Positions 11,627-22,812 are shown, counted from the first letter of the stretch. The stretch is 64,000 nucleotides of DNA from Smallanthus sonchifolius (GCA_023525975.1 CM042025.1:2495001-2559000); one strand, 5' to 3'. Numbers and translations are program-made. Notes: generated by a model not told the origin, from the sequence alone.

Positions 11627-13742
11627 AAAATAAAACATGTCAATGACATCTCTCTCGTTCTAGTTACTTCTTTTTTTTTCCGATGAGTGACTGCTTCAAG
11701 GAGAACGACGGATGGCAATGGGTTTTCAAGAAAGGATCGCGTCATGTGGAGGATTCAAATAAGAGGTTTAACGATGTGTATGTGAACGGGACAATCGATA
11801 GGGTTAAAGAGGTAATGGATGTCTCGACTTCCACCTTCTTCACAAACTTCCCGCAAGGCGTATCTGTTACAGACCTGTGAAGATGCTTTCAAGATTGGGG
11901 AACTGTTGTTGACGTTTTTATCGCGAATAAATTGTTGAGACATGGGTGAAGGTTTAGATTTGTGAGGTTCATTAAGGTGAAGGATTTGTACAATTTCTTA
12001 GCCAATTTGATGGGTAGTTATCGTCTGTTTGACATGTCGAAGTTCGGATGTAAGGAAGGATTCAAAGGGAGATGCATACAAGGGCTACGAAAATGGGTCA
12101 CGATAAGGAACAAGTCAGTAACAAAAGAGTTGATGCAGAGGGCAGGTACAAAAGTTTTGCTGATGATGTTTTTGGAGATAAGCCTATTTCAGAAAGTCGG
12201 TCGACGCAAGTCTTGTCTTTTGTGTTTAAGAAGGAGGATTTAATCTCCATTCCGGATCAACAATGTTGCGTTATGGGGTACGTTCATGATATTCTATGTA
12301 TTAAATTTGGTATCAGTCTGTATTAAAGAAGGTTTCGTGAGGGTGGAGGTGAAATATATCGGGGGAAATGGGTTCTTACAGAATTCCCTTCATCGGAAAC
12401 GTTGTTTTGCTTCCGACATAACCCACATATGAATGCTTTTTTTTTAAGTTCTCGAAATATGTGGATCGTCATTTTGTTCTAGATGAAAGGATTGTTTAGG
12501 TAGATATTAGTGGATTGCCTTTATGTGCTTGGACGGAAAAAATCATATGGTAAGGTTGTGGAGAAGTGTGGTGAACTTTTGTTTGTCGATGATGATAAAG
12601 ATGAGAGTTTGGTTGTAGGTCGGGTTTGTATTCGATCTAATGTGTTGACTCAAATTTCTGATTCAGTGATGGTATCTGATAATTATGTTTTTAAGGTGGA
12701 GATAAAGGAAACATCCTCTTGGTCGCCTTCTTTCAATGAAGCAACAGAGGTTGATAGAGACAATGTGTATGAGGAGAATGTCTCAATAGAATGAATGGGG
12801 ATGATGACTTCTTAGAAAAAAGGGACATGGTGGAGGACGTTCTTGGAGAGGAAAAGTTAGGGGATGAGACTAAGTTGGGGGATGAGACTAAGTTGGGTGA
12901 GGAAGCAATTAATACGGTCGTTGTGGATACTACGTCTGAAGTTGTGAATGAACTTCAAGAAACGAAGGAGGGTCCGGTTGTGTCTCCTAGGGATGAGCAT
13001 TTGGTACCGAGTACCGGTACCGCTACCGTACCGATAGATTCGGTACCTACTTTTCAGAAATTCGGTATCGGTATTTTCGGTACCGGTATTGTACCGATAC
13101 CATCTAGAGATGAGAATTTTGTAACAAGTACCGGGTGTGATAATGGTTCTTCACCAGGTACGATTCCTAATGGTGGTACACACGTTTTTTAATTCAGTTT
13201 TTCATGACTAGACTATGTTGGTTAATAAAAACACAATGTTTTAGGAACAGATAATAAATGGCTATTCAAATATCTGAGAGGGAAAATTCAAGGCCCTTTT
13301 TCTCTAACACAGTTGCGTAAGTGGATCAAATTCTTCCCCGTGGATTTAAAGATATGGAGAACAATTGAAAACGAAAAAATAGTATTATTTTAACCGATGC
13401 TCTACAGGGGCGAGTTACAGTTAGGATCGACAGAAACGGTTCTGTTATCGACAGATCATACAGGAGTTTAAAGTTGTTGGATGACGGTTAGGTCGCTTTG
13501 CATTTGTGGTTAAGTGCAGCGGTTTTTCAGAGCGGTTCATGGGAATTTGTTATCATCTCACTCCCTTTCGACCTTCATTTTTGTTTAGTTTCGCGTGGTT
13601 AGTTTTTGTGTGTTTCTCTTTTCTAGTCTTGAACTTACATTTGGGGGGCCGCTTTTCTAGGTCGGTTTGTAATTCTGTTTCGTCCTGTCTAGTTTCTTAC
13701 TAGCCAAGTTCTTATTAATAAATTTTTTGCCATTAAAACAAA
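11627..13742 (+). mobile_element. Decayed LINE with 16-bp target duplication
   Basis: The element is bounded by ATAAATTGACCAAGGC (11611-11626) and ATAAATTGACTAAGGC (13743-13758), which match at 15 of 16 positions. This is a target-site duplication of the length made by non-LTR retrotransposons. The 3' end reads TTATTAATAAATTTTTTGCC and then an A-rich tail, as expected for a plant L1-like LINE. It carries a damaged first ORF with an RNA-recognition motif, while the endonuclease and reverse transcriptase are missing, so it has a large internal deletion or copied a defective template. A stretch rich in GGTACC and CGGTAC motifs lies at about 13005-13110. Confidence 0.75.
11683..13192 (+). pseudogene. 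LINE ORF1 remnant with RRM domain
   Basis: Near 11825-12040 the frame gives 'STFFTNFP' (RNP2-like) and, about 45 codons on, 'RFRFVRF' (RNP1-like), the two signatures of an RNA-recognition motif. The order and spacing match the RRM found in ORF1 of plant L1-type LINEs, which binds element RNA. Two in-frame TGA codons (11878 and about 11943) and later frame changes destroy it. Downstream open stretches at 12510-12794 and 12791-13192 are acidic, low-complexity sequence including a repeated 'KLGDETKLG'; they are consistent with the ORF1 tail but are not independently recognisable. A host RRM gene is less likely because the locus is bracketed by LINE-type duplications. Confidence 0.6.
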
Positions 13743-13758
13743 ATAAATTGACTAAGGC

Positions 13759-14057
13759 CCCAAACTGGAAAATTTATCTAACTCAGATAAGTTCAAACTA
13801 CACTTCAAAACATATATAATTATTTTTTGTAATTTTAGCAAACGAAATAACTAAATAATTATGGATCCACCTAAATAAGCAAATACGAGACCCGGGTTCA
13901 AACCTTCTCTAGGTAAACATCTTAAATTGGCCATGTTAAAAAAATAATAATAAACTCATATGAATTGTTATATTCACTAGAAAGTTTTATAGTTAACCCA
14001 AATAACCTAGTGCCTTAATATGTGCAAAATCATATTTGTTAATCACTTGATCACAAG
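13759..14057. other. Intergenic; tRNA-like B box
   Basis: No gene. The sequence CGAGACCCGGGTTCAAACC near 13888-13907 contains a good RNA polymerase III B box (GGGTTCAAACC), but no matching A box is visible. It is probably a SINE or tRNA relic. Confidence 0.3.
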
Positions 14058-14067
14058 CATTTTTATT

Positions 14068-15745
14068 GAGTTAATTACACGGATAGTCCCTATGGTTTGA
14101 CCAAATTATGGTTTGAGTCTCTAACTTTGAGAAATTACGGGTTTGATCCAGCATACTTTGATTTTGTTACACTCATAGTCCCTGACATGAATGAAGGTAA
14201 AGTTTTTCTATTAAGTATGTATAAAAAGATCAAAATACTTTTCATATTAAATAAACAAAAATAAAAATAATAAATGTATATTGATACCAATGGGTCCCAC
14301 AAGATCTACATCATCCACTCACTCTCCCCCACCACACCCCAACCCTACAAACCTCACCCCCTTCAAAACGTTCAAGCCACCGCCGGCCACCTGTGCAACC
14401 ACTCCCGGCCACCTCACCGCTGGCCACCTCTGCAACCACTCCCCTCCCCTGCTTTAGTTCGCCTTTGCAACCACTTCCCTCACCGCCGGTTTGAAGCCGA
14501 TTATTGATCGTATCGAATTGATTCGATTAAATGAGAATGATCAATTTCATCAAAAAGTGTGTTCGATCGGTTCATCAAAGAGCAGATTGGTTCGATCAGA
14601 TGAGAGAGAGATGAAATGAATTGTGAGGGTGTTGGTGAACCAACTGATCTGAATGAGAACAGATGATTTTGGGGTTAGTATCCAAATTGAACATATCCAA
14701 TCAATTATTGAAAGGTCAGTGCATCATAATTTGCCCTAATTTAGTTAGATTTCAATAAATTACTATGTTCCATTGAGAACTAATGATACAATTCAATGAG
14801 CATTCCAATCAATTACTATGTTCCATTGTGAAATCCATTGCTATTGATGATGATGGATTGAGGCATGTTTTGCTTTGTCATGTTCCAGAGGGTGAAGGTG
14901 TTAAACATGGTTCTAAGCAATGCCATCCATTTTCTGATGAGTTTCAGTCACGTATTGATAGCTTGGATTTCCCAAAGAAACTGATTCTTTGCAGTACTAA
15001 TCTAACCACAAGTATTATGCCAAAATGTGTGATAAGCTTCAAGACCAGCTCTCGCCCGAATGGTGTGTTCTTCATCTTGAAATTATCGGGTTTGGTGTTA
15101 GAGGTGGTATGACTTTCAGTTCTGTGGTGGTAACTGAATTGCTTGCTAAATCGAGTCACAAAGAATGAGAAAAAGATACTAAATTACTAACCGTCCACGA
15201 AGTTTGATCTTGGTGGGTGGCTGACGAGTTGGTTTGTGAGTATGTGGTCTTGATTAAATGGGGAAGATGAATTGGTGGGCTTTGGTGATGGCGATGGTGC
15301 CGGCGATGGGCGGTTCGATTGAAGAGATGACAAAGGGCGATGGTGGTGGCCGACGATGGTGTAGGTGTGGTGGCCGGGGGAGACGGTGTTGGTGATTGCC
15401 GGAGAGGAAGGTGGGTGGCGGTGGCCTGAGATTGGACCTGCAATGGAATGTGCAATTGGAAGAGAGGGGGGGTTAAAATGATTAAAAAAGTAATTATTTT
15501 TTTTTATTAAAAGTTGACCCCACCTTTTAATATTTAATTTCTTTTTATTATTAAATTTTATTAAATGTGAAGGGTATTTTGGTCTTTTCACACATACTTA
15601 ACAGAAAAACTTAACATTCATCCATGTCAGGGACCATGGGTGTAACAAAATCAAAGTATGCTGAGATCAAATCCATAATTTCTCAAAGTTGGAGACTCAT
15701 ACCGTAATTTGACCAAACCACAGGGACTATCCGTGTAATTAACTC
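14068..15745. mobile_element. Mutator-like element with ~155-bp TIRs and 9-bp duplication
   Basis: The left end (14068 to about 14222) and right end (about 15592-15745) are long inverted repeats of one another. Both start GAGTTAATTACACGGATAGT when read inward and continue with only scattered mismatches as far as AAGTATGT. The nine bases outside each end are identical: CATTTTTAT at 14058-14066 and 15746-15754. A 9-bp duplication with long TIRs is the hallmark of Mutator-like elements. No transposase is present; the interior holds proline/histidine-rich low-complexity sequence and what appears to be a captured gene fragment, which would make it a Pack-MULE. Confidence 0.85.
14800..15075 (+). 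pseudogene. Fragment of an SRO/RCD1-type PARP-like domain
   Basis: The plus-strand frame gives 'DDDGLRHVLLCHVPEG', then 'GSKQCHPFSDEFQSRIDSL', then 'MPKCVISFK'. This order and spacing match the second half of the PARP-like domain of plant SRO/RCD1 proteins, stress-related regulators whose domain lacks ADP-ribosyltransferase activity in several members. Only about 80 codons remain, with no start, no RST domain and none of the N-terminal parts. It lies wholly between the terminal repeats of the Mutator-like element, so I infer transposon capture. The family assignment is from memory of its conserved words and needs a search. Confidence 0.55.
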
Positions 15746-15904
15746 CATTTTTATTTTATATTTTAATTTGTTATAAGTTGTTTAAAAAATATACATATAT
15801 TAGATTACTTACAATTACCAAAAGTGTGATGCATTATGTATAACAGGAACTCTTTTATGTCTATATACATAAATATGGAAAGGCATAAACAAAAATACTT
15901 GCTG

Positions 15905-15965
15905 TCCTGGTGGTAGGTGTGCAGCACCACAGTTGCGTTGCGCTTGTTCGAATCCAGGCAGTGAA
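15905..15965 (+). other. tRNA-like head, possible SINE relic
   Basis: CTGGTGGTAGGTGTGCAGC resembles a polymerase III A box and GTTCGAATCC, about 35 bases later, is a clean B box. A T-rich tail follows. The piece cannot fold as a complete tRNA, so a tRNA-derived SINE relic is the likely explanation. Confidence 0.35.
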
Positions 15966-17284
15966 CACTTTTTTTGACCTTTTTGTTTTTCTTTTTTTTA
16001 AGATTCTTTTAACTTCTTTCTTTCACTTACCTAATTCATTTTCAATTTTATTTGGTTTTATCTTTTCGCTACATGGTTTTTTTAGTTCGTTAAATAGTTT
16101 TTTAAATGTCGCAAACGTTTTCTACAACAACTTTTTTTTTATGTTTATTTATGTTTTTATGTGACTTACGTTTAGGATGATACAATCATAGCAACTTCAA
16201 ATATGATTGGCTCGTATAATTAAAAGATAACCAAAATCACATAAATAAATAAACTATAGCCCTAAAATAAGGGACATAGTCGGCTAGTTTGCCTGTGTAA
16301 AGGAGCAAGACCAGCCGAAATATATTTTACTTTTCTGATATTCTTATACAAAATAATATTCAACGTTTTATATAAAATAAATAAATAATTGCTTAGATGC
16401 ATATAGAATTGTCATCATAATTAATATTTTTTATTTGCAATTTAAAAAAATATAAATTATTAACGTCAATAATTCAAAACATTATCAAGACACAATTTTA
16501 TACCAACTTAATCATTAAAAGATTTATTTATTTATTTTTAGTCAAAAACTATTTTATTTTATTTAATTCCGTCACAAATATTCTAGGTCCTGCGTCAACC
16601 CCGTCACCATGTCTCTCCTCCAAAAGGCCAAAACAAAACCCCACCCCATTTTCTTTTAAAATTCTCCTAATTTCTCAAAAATATTTCTTTTAGTTTTATG
16701 AATATATACTTCTAAAAATATTCTTTTAGTAAACCCTAATAAATGTAACACTTCACACATTCAATTTCTCCGAAATATAGAAAAGTTTTTACAAAATTCA
16801 ACGTAAAATTAACATGCTACCTAAGCCTAAATCAAGTTTACATTGAAAGAGATGGAGAGATTGGGGTTGGGTAGGCGGTGGTGGTTGTGAGCCTGTGGGC
16901 GGCGAGAGAGAAAGAGGGAAGAGGGGCAGGGTTTGAAAAATAAAAATGGTAAAGTGAAGTTATACCTGAAGACCGACCAAAACGACAAAGAACAGCGGAC
17001 GAAGGTAGTCAGATAGACAGAGTCACCTGCAAAGAAATATGAAATTAGGTCAATAACACACAAACAAAGAGCATGGAGAATAGTATAGGAGAATCAAGCC
17101 GATGAAAGGTGGAAAAGAGATGATGGAGGCAAATGTGAGACAAAAGTGAAGGAGGGCGGTAAAACGAAGAAAGAGAGGGAGAGGAGAAATACGTGTCCAA
17201 AACAGGCGTAGGGGTAAAGCACGTGTCAAAGAAAGGGCAAAGGTGAGTTAAAAAGGGAATGAAAAAAAATCGGGAAAAAAGCAT

Positions 17285-17352
17285 GCAGGAGAAGTCGAAC
17301 CTGCGACAGAAGAAAAAATGAAGTGTATCCTCTACCGCTGGGAAAGGAGGTA
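17285..17352 (-). other. tRNA-like head, possible SINE relic
   Basis: On the minus strand, CAGCGGTAGAGG (A-box-like) precedes GCAGGTTCGACTTC (B-box-like) by about 35 bases, and CTCCTGCATGC and a T-rich run follow. The arrangement resembles plant Au-type tRNA-derived SINE heads. No duplication or tail was found to define its ends. Confidence 0.35.
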
Positions 17353-18176
17353 ATCTGGTAAATGAAGGGCAAACAAAAATTATAAGCATCACGACATCTG
17401 CTTTTTTTTAAAATAATTAACACCAACCCCTTGATGCCACATGGCAGCAAGTCCAATCACATGCAACAACTATTCATAAAGGTTGTTTTTTAAACAACTT
17501 ACGTAATTATAGATTGACTAAAGTTTTGAAAATCTTTTTTAAACACGAACAAATTTGTATAAAAAAATAAAAGTAATTGGAGAAAATCACAAGAATGATT
17601 TTTTTGGTGTGTTATATCTATATAGTCATGTCAAAAATAAAACACTCATTTAGTCGTGAGGTATGCGACTAAATCACCTATTTAGGTATTTCTACTCGTG
17701 TATGAGACTTTTTTTCCAACCAGTAATGATTTAAATTAATCTGATACTAAACACCATATGGCGTATAGATTGATGTATATATTATTAACGTATATAATGA
17801 AGATATTAAGGATTTAAGAAAGTAAAAATAAATGAGCGAGTAACAGTAAACACACGACTAAAAATATGACGACTAAAAATATGTATATCTCATTATTGTA
17901 TGCGTGAAATTGTTCATACATACTATAGAAATAACAAGCTAAAAAATGAATGCTTTTGTGATTTTCTCAACTAATAATAAACATTATTTTCTCAAAATAT
18001 ATTCTAAAAGTTGAAATTTAAAAGAATGAGACAAGCACATGGCAGAACGTACAGGGTATGAAAGGGGTGTAAACCAAAAATGGAAAACAACGACACTACA
18101 AAGTACAGACGAAAAATATCTAGATCAATTAGTTAGCAAATTGCACAATAATAGAATGCGTACTTAAGGTGTTCTA

Positions 18177-18207
<31 letters not shown>

Positions 18208-18688
18208 GAGAATCAAATAAAAAATAGTTTTTCGATAAGAAATCTAAAAAATGACAAAAATCTTAAGAAACGATATCAAACGAACTCCGATTGAGCTAAT
18301 TTCAGTGGCGTTGGAACCGTCTCGTTGAACTCTACCATCTTAGATTTTAGGGCTTAGATTTTACGTTTGAATTTTAGGGTTTTAGTCTTATGGATTAGAT
18401 TTTTTTAGGTGGGGGTGAGGGGTTTAGGTTTTTGGGGGTAGGTGGGTTTAGGTTTTTGAGGGGGTGGGGTGGTGTGGGGGTGGGGGTGGTGGTTTTAGGC
18501 TTTTCGAGTAGGATTGGAGGGGTTTAGGTTTTTGGGGGTGCGGGTGGAGGGGAGTTTAGGTTTTTGGGTCCGGGTTAGAGTTCGATAAGACGGTTCCAAC
18601 GCCGCTGGAATGAGCTCAATCGGAGTTCGTTTGGCCCACTTCTTAGTATTTCTTATCGAAAACCACTTTTTAATGGAACCGTCCCATA
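18208..18688. mobile_element. G-rich fold-back (MITE-like) element A
   Basis: The ends are inverted repeats of about 100 bp. The left arm contains TTTTTCGATAAGAAATCT, then AACGAACTCCGATTGAGCT, then GGCGTTGGAACCGTCT; the right arm carries the complement of these in reverse order (18590-18685). It sits between (TA)n tracts, so it probably inserts at TA. The interior is free of coding sequence and consists of GGGTTTAGGTTTTTGGGG-like runs on the plus strand. Confidence 0.7.
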
Positions 18689-18704
18689 TATATATATATA
18701 TATA

Positions 18705-19240
18705 TAGTGTGAGGTTTCGCTAAAAAGTCAAAAAAGTGTAAAAAGTCGTTTAAAACGCTCATAACCTGCTCATACGAACTTCGATTTTACTCATTTCGGC
18801 GGCGTTGGAACCGTCTCGTCGAACTCTACGATCTTAGCTTGTAGGGTTTAGATTTTAGAGTTTAGTTTTTGCCTTAGGATTTACCTTAGGGGTTTAGCTT
18901 TTAGTATTTAGGCTCTGGGGGGTGGGGGTTTTAGGTTTTTGGGCGTGGGGTGGTGGTTAGGTTTTTGGAAGGGTGGGGTGATGGTTAGGTTTTTGGAAGG
19001 GTTGGGTTTGAGGTTTAGGCTTTTGGGGGAGATAGTGGTGTTTTTAGACGACTTTTTCAGCTTTTTAAAGTTTTTTTGTTAGGATATAGGTTTTGGGTGT
19101 GGGGGGTTTTAGGTTTTTCGGGGTGGGGTGGGGGTTAGGTTTGGGGGAGGGGGGTTTAGGCTTTTGGGGGGTGGTGGTGAGGTTTTAAAAAGACTTTTTA
19201 CACTTTTCATAGTTTTTAGACTTTGTAGAATAACCCTCCC
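18705..19240. mobile_element. G-rich fold-back (MITE-like) element B
   Basis: This is a diverged relative of elements A and C. The left arm has AAAGTGTAAAAAGTCG and TTTAAAAC, and its complement AAAAGACTTTTTACACTTTT appears at 19185-19205. It shares GGCGTTGGAACCGTCTCG with A. The interior is again rich in GGGGTTTAGG and TTTTGGGG runs, and it is bounded by (TA)n. Confidence 0.6.
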
Positions 19241-19249
19241 CTATATATA

Positions 19250-19897
19250 TATATAGAGGGAAAATAAAATAAAAAGTAGTTTTTCGCTAAAAAATCTAAG
19301 AAATGACAAAAACCTTAAGAAACGATATCAAACGAACTCCGACTGAGCTAATTTCAGCGGCGTTGGAACCGTCTTAGGGTTTAGCTTTTAGGGTTTAGAT
19401 TTTATGGTTTAGTCTCATCCTCGAGATCTTTCGAACAAGTGAGAATTTTAGGGTTTAGATTTTACGTTTGAATTTTAGGGTTTTAACCTTATGGTTTAGC
19501 CTTAGGGTTTAGCTTTTAGGGTTTAGATTTTATGGTTTAGTTTTTTTTTTATAGGGGTGAGGGGTTTAGGTTTTTGGGGGTGGGTGGGGGTGGGTTTAGG
19601 TTTTTTTTTTAAGGGGGGGGGAGAGGGTTGAGGGGGTTTAATTTTGTGGGGGGGGGGGGGTGGAGGGTTGAGGGGGTTTAAATTTTTGGGTGGTGGTTTT
19701 AGGCTTTTCGGGGTAGGGTTGGAAAGGGGGTTTAGGTTTTTGAGGGTGCGGGTGGAAGGGGGTTTAGGTTTTTTGGTCTGGGTTAGGGTTCGATGAGACG
19801 GTTCTAACGCCTCTGGAATGAGCTTAATCGAAGTTCGTTTGACCCACTTCTTAGAATTTTTTAGCGAAAAACCACTTATTAGTGGAACCGTCCTTTA
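19250..19897. mobile_element. G-rich fold-back (MITE-like) element C
   Basis: A close copy of element A with the same arms: TTTTTCGCTAAAAAATCT and AACGAACTCCGACTGAGCT at the left, the complement at 19795-19885. The interior includes G runs of up to a dozen bases and TTTAGGGTTTAG telomere-like words. It is bounded by (TA)n on the right. Confidence 0.7.
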
Positions 19898-19920
19898 TAT
19901 ATATATATATATATATATAT

Positions 19921-21310
19921 GAAAAGGTTCAGGTAAAAATGATTCTAATTCTAAGAAGGGTGAGAAGAATTTAGGGCCACTAGATCAAATTGTAGAAAAG
20001 ATTTAATGGTTGATATTAAATTGTAGGAGAAAAACTTGTTTGAAGGGTATTTTAGTCTTGACCACTTTTGTTGACTTTTTATCAAGTTCCCCCCTTTTTT
20101 TAAATGTTCATAACTTTTACATACGACGTTATTTTTTTTTTTTAATTTACACCATAAAAACGAGCGTTTTTTATCTCTAAAATGAATATAGTGTCGTTAT
20201 ATACAAAAATGAAAAAAAAAATTATTACGTTTTACAGTTAATTGTGTAATTTTTCAGGTTATTGTGTAATATCAGTTCATTGTGTAATATCAGGTCTGGT
20301 TATTGTGTAATATCAGGTCATTGTGTAATATCATGTCTGGTCATTGTGTCAAATGTTTTTCATCATTGTGTTATGTGTATTCATCATTGTGTTTTACATT
20401 TTTCAGCTCATTGTGTAATTTGCTCATTATTGTGTAATTCGCTCAAATATGCAGGTCATTATGTAAGGTCTGGTCATTGTGTAATTTGCTTATTGTGTAA
20501 TATGCTCATTTTGTCTAATATTTTTCATCATTGTGTTATATGTGTTTATCATTGTGTTTTACGTTTTCTAGTTCATTGTGTAATTTGCTTATTATTGTGT
20601 AATTCACTCAAATATGTCAAGTCATTCTGTAATGTGAGGTCTTGTTATTGTGTAATTTGCTCATTTTGTAATATGCTTGTTTTGTCAAATATTTTTTATC
20701 GTTGTGTTATATGTATTAATCAATGTGTTTTACGTTTTCCGACTCATTGTGTAATTTGTTCATTTTATAAAATATTTTTCATTATTGTGTTATATGTATT
20801 TATCATTGTGTTTTACGTTTTTCAGCTCATTGTGTAATTTGCCAGGTCATTGTGTAATTTGCCAGGTCATTGTGTAATATCAGTTCATTGTGTAATATCA
20901 GGTATGGTCATTGTGTAATATCAGGTCTGGTAATCGTGTAATGTCAGGTATGTATGGTCATTGTGTAATGTCAGGTCTGGTCATTGTGTCAAATGTTGTT
21001 CATCTTTGTGTTATATGTATTCATCATTTTGTCGAATATTTTTCATCATTGTGTTATATGTATTCATTATTGTGTTTTACGTTTTCCAGTTCATTGTGTA
21101 ATTTGCTTATTATTGTGTAATTCGCTCAAATATGTCAGGTTATTGTGTAATGTAAGGTCTGGTTATTGTGTAATTTGCTCATTGTGTAATATGCTCATTT
21201 TGTCAAATATTTTTCATCATTGTGTTTTACGTTTTCCAACTCATTGTGTAATTTGCTCATTATTGTGCAATTCGTTCAAATATGCAAGGTGATTATGTAA
21301 TGTAAGGTCT
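19921..21310. repeat. TGTGTAAT minisatellite with higher-order repeat
   Basis: From about 20226 the words CATTGTGTAAT and CATTGTGTTAT recur every 10-25 bases. A higher-order unit is visible: TTTTCATCATTGTGTTATAT-like starts occur near 20348, 20522, 20691, 20776 and 21039, the first three about 170 bp apart. The preceding 19921-20225 is a non-repetitive leader beginning GAAAAGGTTCAGGTAAAAAT. The array gives a 191-codon open frame (20262-20837) and others rich in Cys, His, Val and Ile; these are consequences of the repeat, not genes. 21311-21590 shows nothing beyond a tRNA-like B box (AAGTTCGAATC near 21410). Confidence 0.8.
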
Positions 21311-21592
21311 GGTCAAACTTGAATTTAAAAAACAAAGATCATTGACATTGCAAATATTACCAGCCAAATATTTAGATAAATAGAAAGCATCTCTAACATA
21401 GATCTTAAGTTCGAATCTAACTTTTACTATTTTTTCGCCTTTTTAATTCCATTGAAGGCCACTTGTGACTTGCCTACCCCGGGATGCATTTACATGATTC
21501 ATTAGTTAGTAGGTATTAGTGGTCCCTAAAGTTTTTCGGTAATAAGGTTAAAAAAACACATTTAGGTAAAGATAAGTTACGGAAATCCTACT

Positions 21593-21750
21593 GGACCAAA
21601 ACTTATGGCAGGGACATTACTTACCGACCCCAGTTAGAAAGGCCCTAGCTAGGCTCAGAAAATTATGATGGGTCAAGTAAAATACGGGATCCAACTTTCA
21701 AGTAGATACATCAGTACATGGGCTCAGCAATAATACCATCTTCTTTTATA
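21593..21750. repeat. Duplicated 155-bp segment, copy 1
   Basis: The segment GGACCAAAACTTATGGCAGG ... CCATCTTCTTTTA closely matches 22897-23050 in the same orientation. It shares ATTATGATGGGTCA-like and TACATGGGCTC words and has small indels. A SINE is inserted immediately after this copy. Confidence 0.8.
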
Positions 21751-21963
21751 ATTTTTTTGAACGACAATTTGGATCACTGGCGGGCCATTGACCCACCCGA
21801 TCATTCCACCTCCCTCGGGAAGAAACCCACCATAGGTAAGAAAACCCCATGGCCCAACCTGGACCCCTTTTTTTGTCACAAGTGGGACTTGAACCCAATA
21901 CCTCCCATTTTTTAGTGAAGTCTTGAGTATACACCTTTACCACTAGGCTAAACTAGTGGTTGT
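21751..21963 (-). mobile_element. tRNA-derived SINE, copy 1
   Basis: Read on the minus strand it has an A box (TAGCCTAGTGGTAAAGG), a B box (GGGTTCAAGTCCC) and a body with GGGGTCCAGGTTGGG, GGTGGGTTTCTTCC and GATCGGGTGGGTCA, ending TCGTTCAAAAAAA. The second copy at 27271-27482 matches along its length. The flanks ATCTTCTTTTA (21738-21748) and ATCTTCTTTTT (21964-21974) are the target duplication. It has no protein-coding capacity and depends on LINE machinery. Confidence 0.8.
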
Positions 21964-21974
21964 ATCTTCTTTTT

Positions 21975-22640
21975 AACTGACTAGTATATAATGCCAGCGA
22001 TTCGTGACGGGTCAAAGCACGTAAAAAGAATCGTAGGAAGTTGTGACGACTCCATTTTAAATATCAAAACGTACATGTCGAGACTGTAATTTAAGAAAAT
22101 CGAATAATCAGAAGACAAAATCCAAATTTAGCATTCTTAGAAAAAATCTTATTTTAAAAATTATATCCCAAAATTTAAATTATTAAATATCAAAACGTAC
22201 ATGCAATATAGTTTGTCATCTTTTGTATGACATATGATGTATATAAAACAAGTATTTTCATTACAACTCGTCTTCGAAAACCGAGGTTGTCACATTTAAA
22301 AACTTTTGGATGTGTTGTCTTTGTCTGAATTTTTGCACCACAACGTACAAAGACGGGGCCAAAAGAAGATTGGTTTTCATTCTCCATCGATCATTAAATA
22401 CGCGAAGTCATTAAATGGTGATGTTTTACGACATTTTTTACATTAATTCGATAAAGCAATATTCTCAATCATATCGGGAGATTTTTTAAAAAAAAAAATT
22501 TTTGAAAAAAAGAATTAACTTGAAATACATATTTAATATCTTTACAAAGTGGTCAACTTGGGAATAGTTTCTCTCACATATTGGAAAATTATAACACCAT
22601 TGAGTGTTATCTCCATAACTTTTTAAATGGATGGTCATAA
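21975..22640. other. Intergenic AT-rich stretch
   Basis: No gene recognised. The words ATATCAAAACGTACATG occur twice (near 22060 and 22186), a short direct repeat of unknown origin. Confidence 0.4.
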
Positions 22641-22812
22641 CGTCATTTGGGACAAAATGTTCCAGGTTGAGCTAGGGGTTTTCCCAGTTTTGTGTTTCCA
22701 CCCGGGTGGTGTGTGGCCGGGTCACCACGCTTCTGTTCTTCTGGCGGAAGGGTGGTCCGTTTGTCAGGGTGATCCCGAGTATCCGGGCCTTTATTGTTAT
22801 AAAAAAAGTTAT
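22640..22812 (+). other. Possible retroposon 3' tail
   Basis: This is a GC-richer island, unlike its AT-rich surroundings, ending GGGCCTTTATTGTTATAAAA. The GC change and the A-rich end suggest the 3' end of a LINE or SINE. No clear target duplication was found, and the 64-codon open frame has no recognisable domain. Confidence 0.3.

Larger units (their letters stand above)
15755..18177. other. Long AT-rich intergenic region
   Basis: I recognise no gene. There are two tRNA-like heads (listed separately), a GC-richer patch at 16590-16640, and a minus-strand pyrimidine-rich stretch at 16830-17450 whose open frames are low complexity (phenylalanine, serine and leucine). Near 16975-17035 the minus strand reads TTTGCAG, 61 bases, then CAG/GTATAAC, an exon-like pattern with no recognisable peptide. 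Confidence 0.45.

Noticed and set aside
15156..15591. Pro/His/Ser-rich minus-strand frames of 99 and 134 codons
   Set aside because: Low-complexity subterminal sequence of the Mutator-like element; no start context, domain or splice pattern.
16827..17456. Three overlapping Phe/Leu/Ser-rich minus-strand frames
   Set aside because: Pyrimidine-rich composition explains the openness; no recognisable domain, and a tRNA-like head overlaps.
20262..20837. 191-codon open frame on the plus strand
   Set aside because: It is entirely within the TGTGTAAT minisatellite; the Cys/His/Val-rich peptide simply follows the repeat and has no domain.
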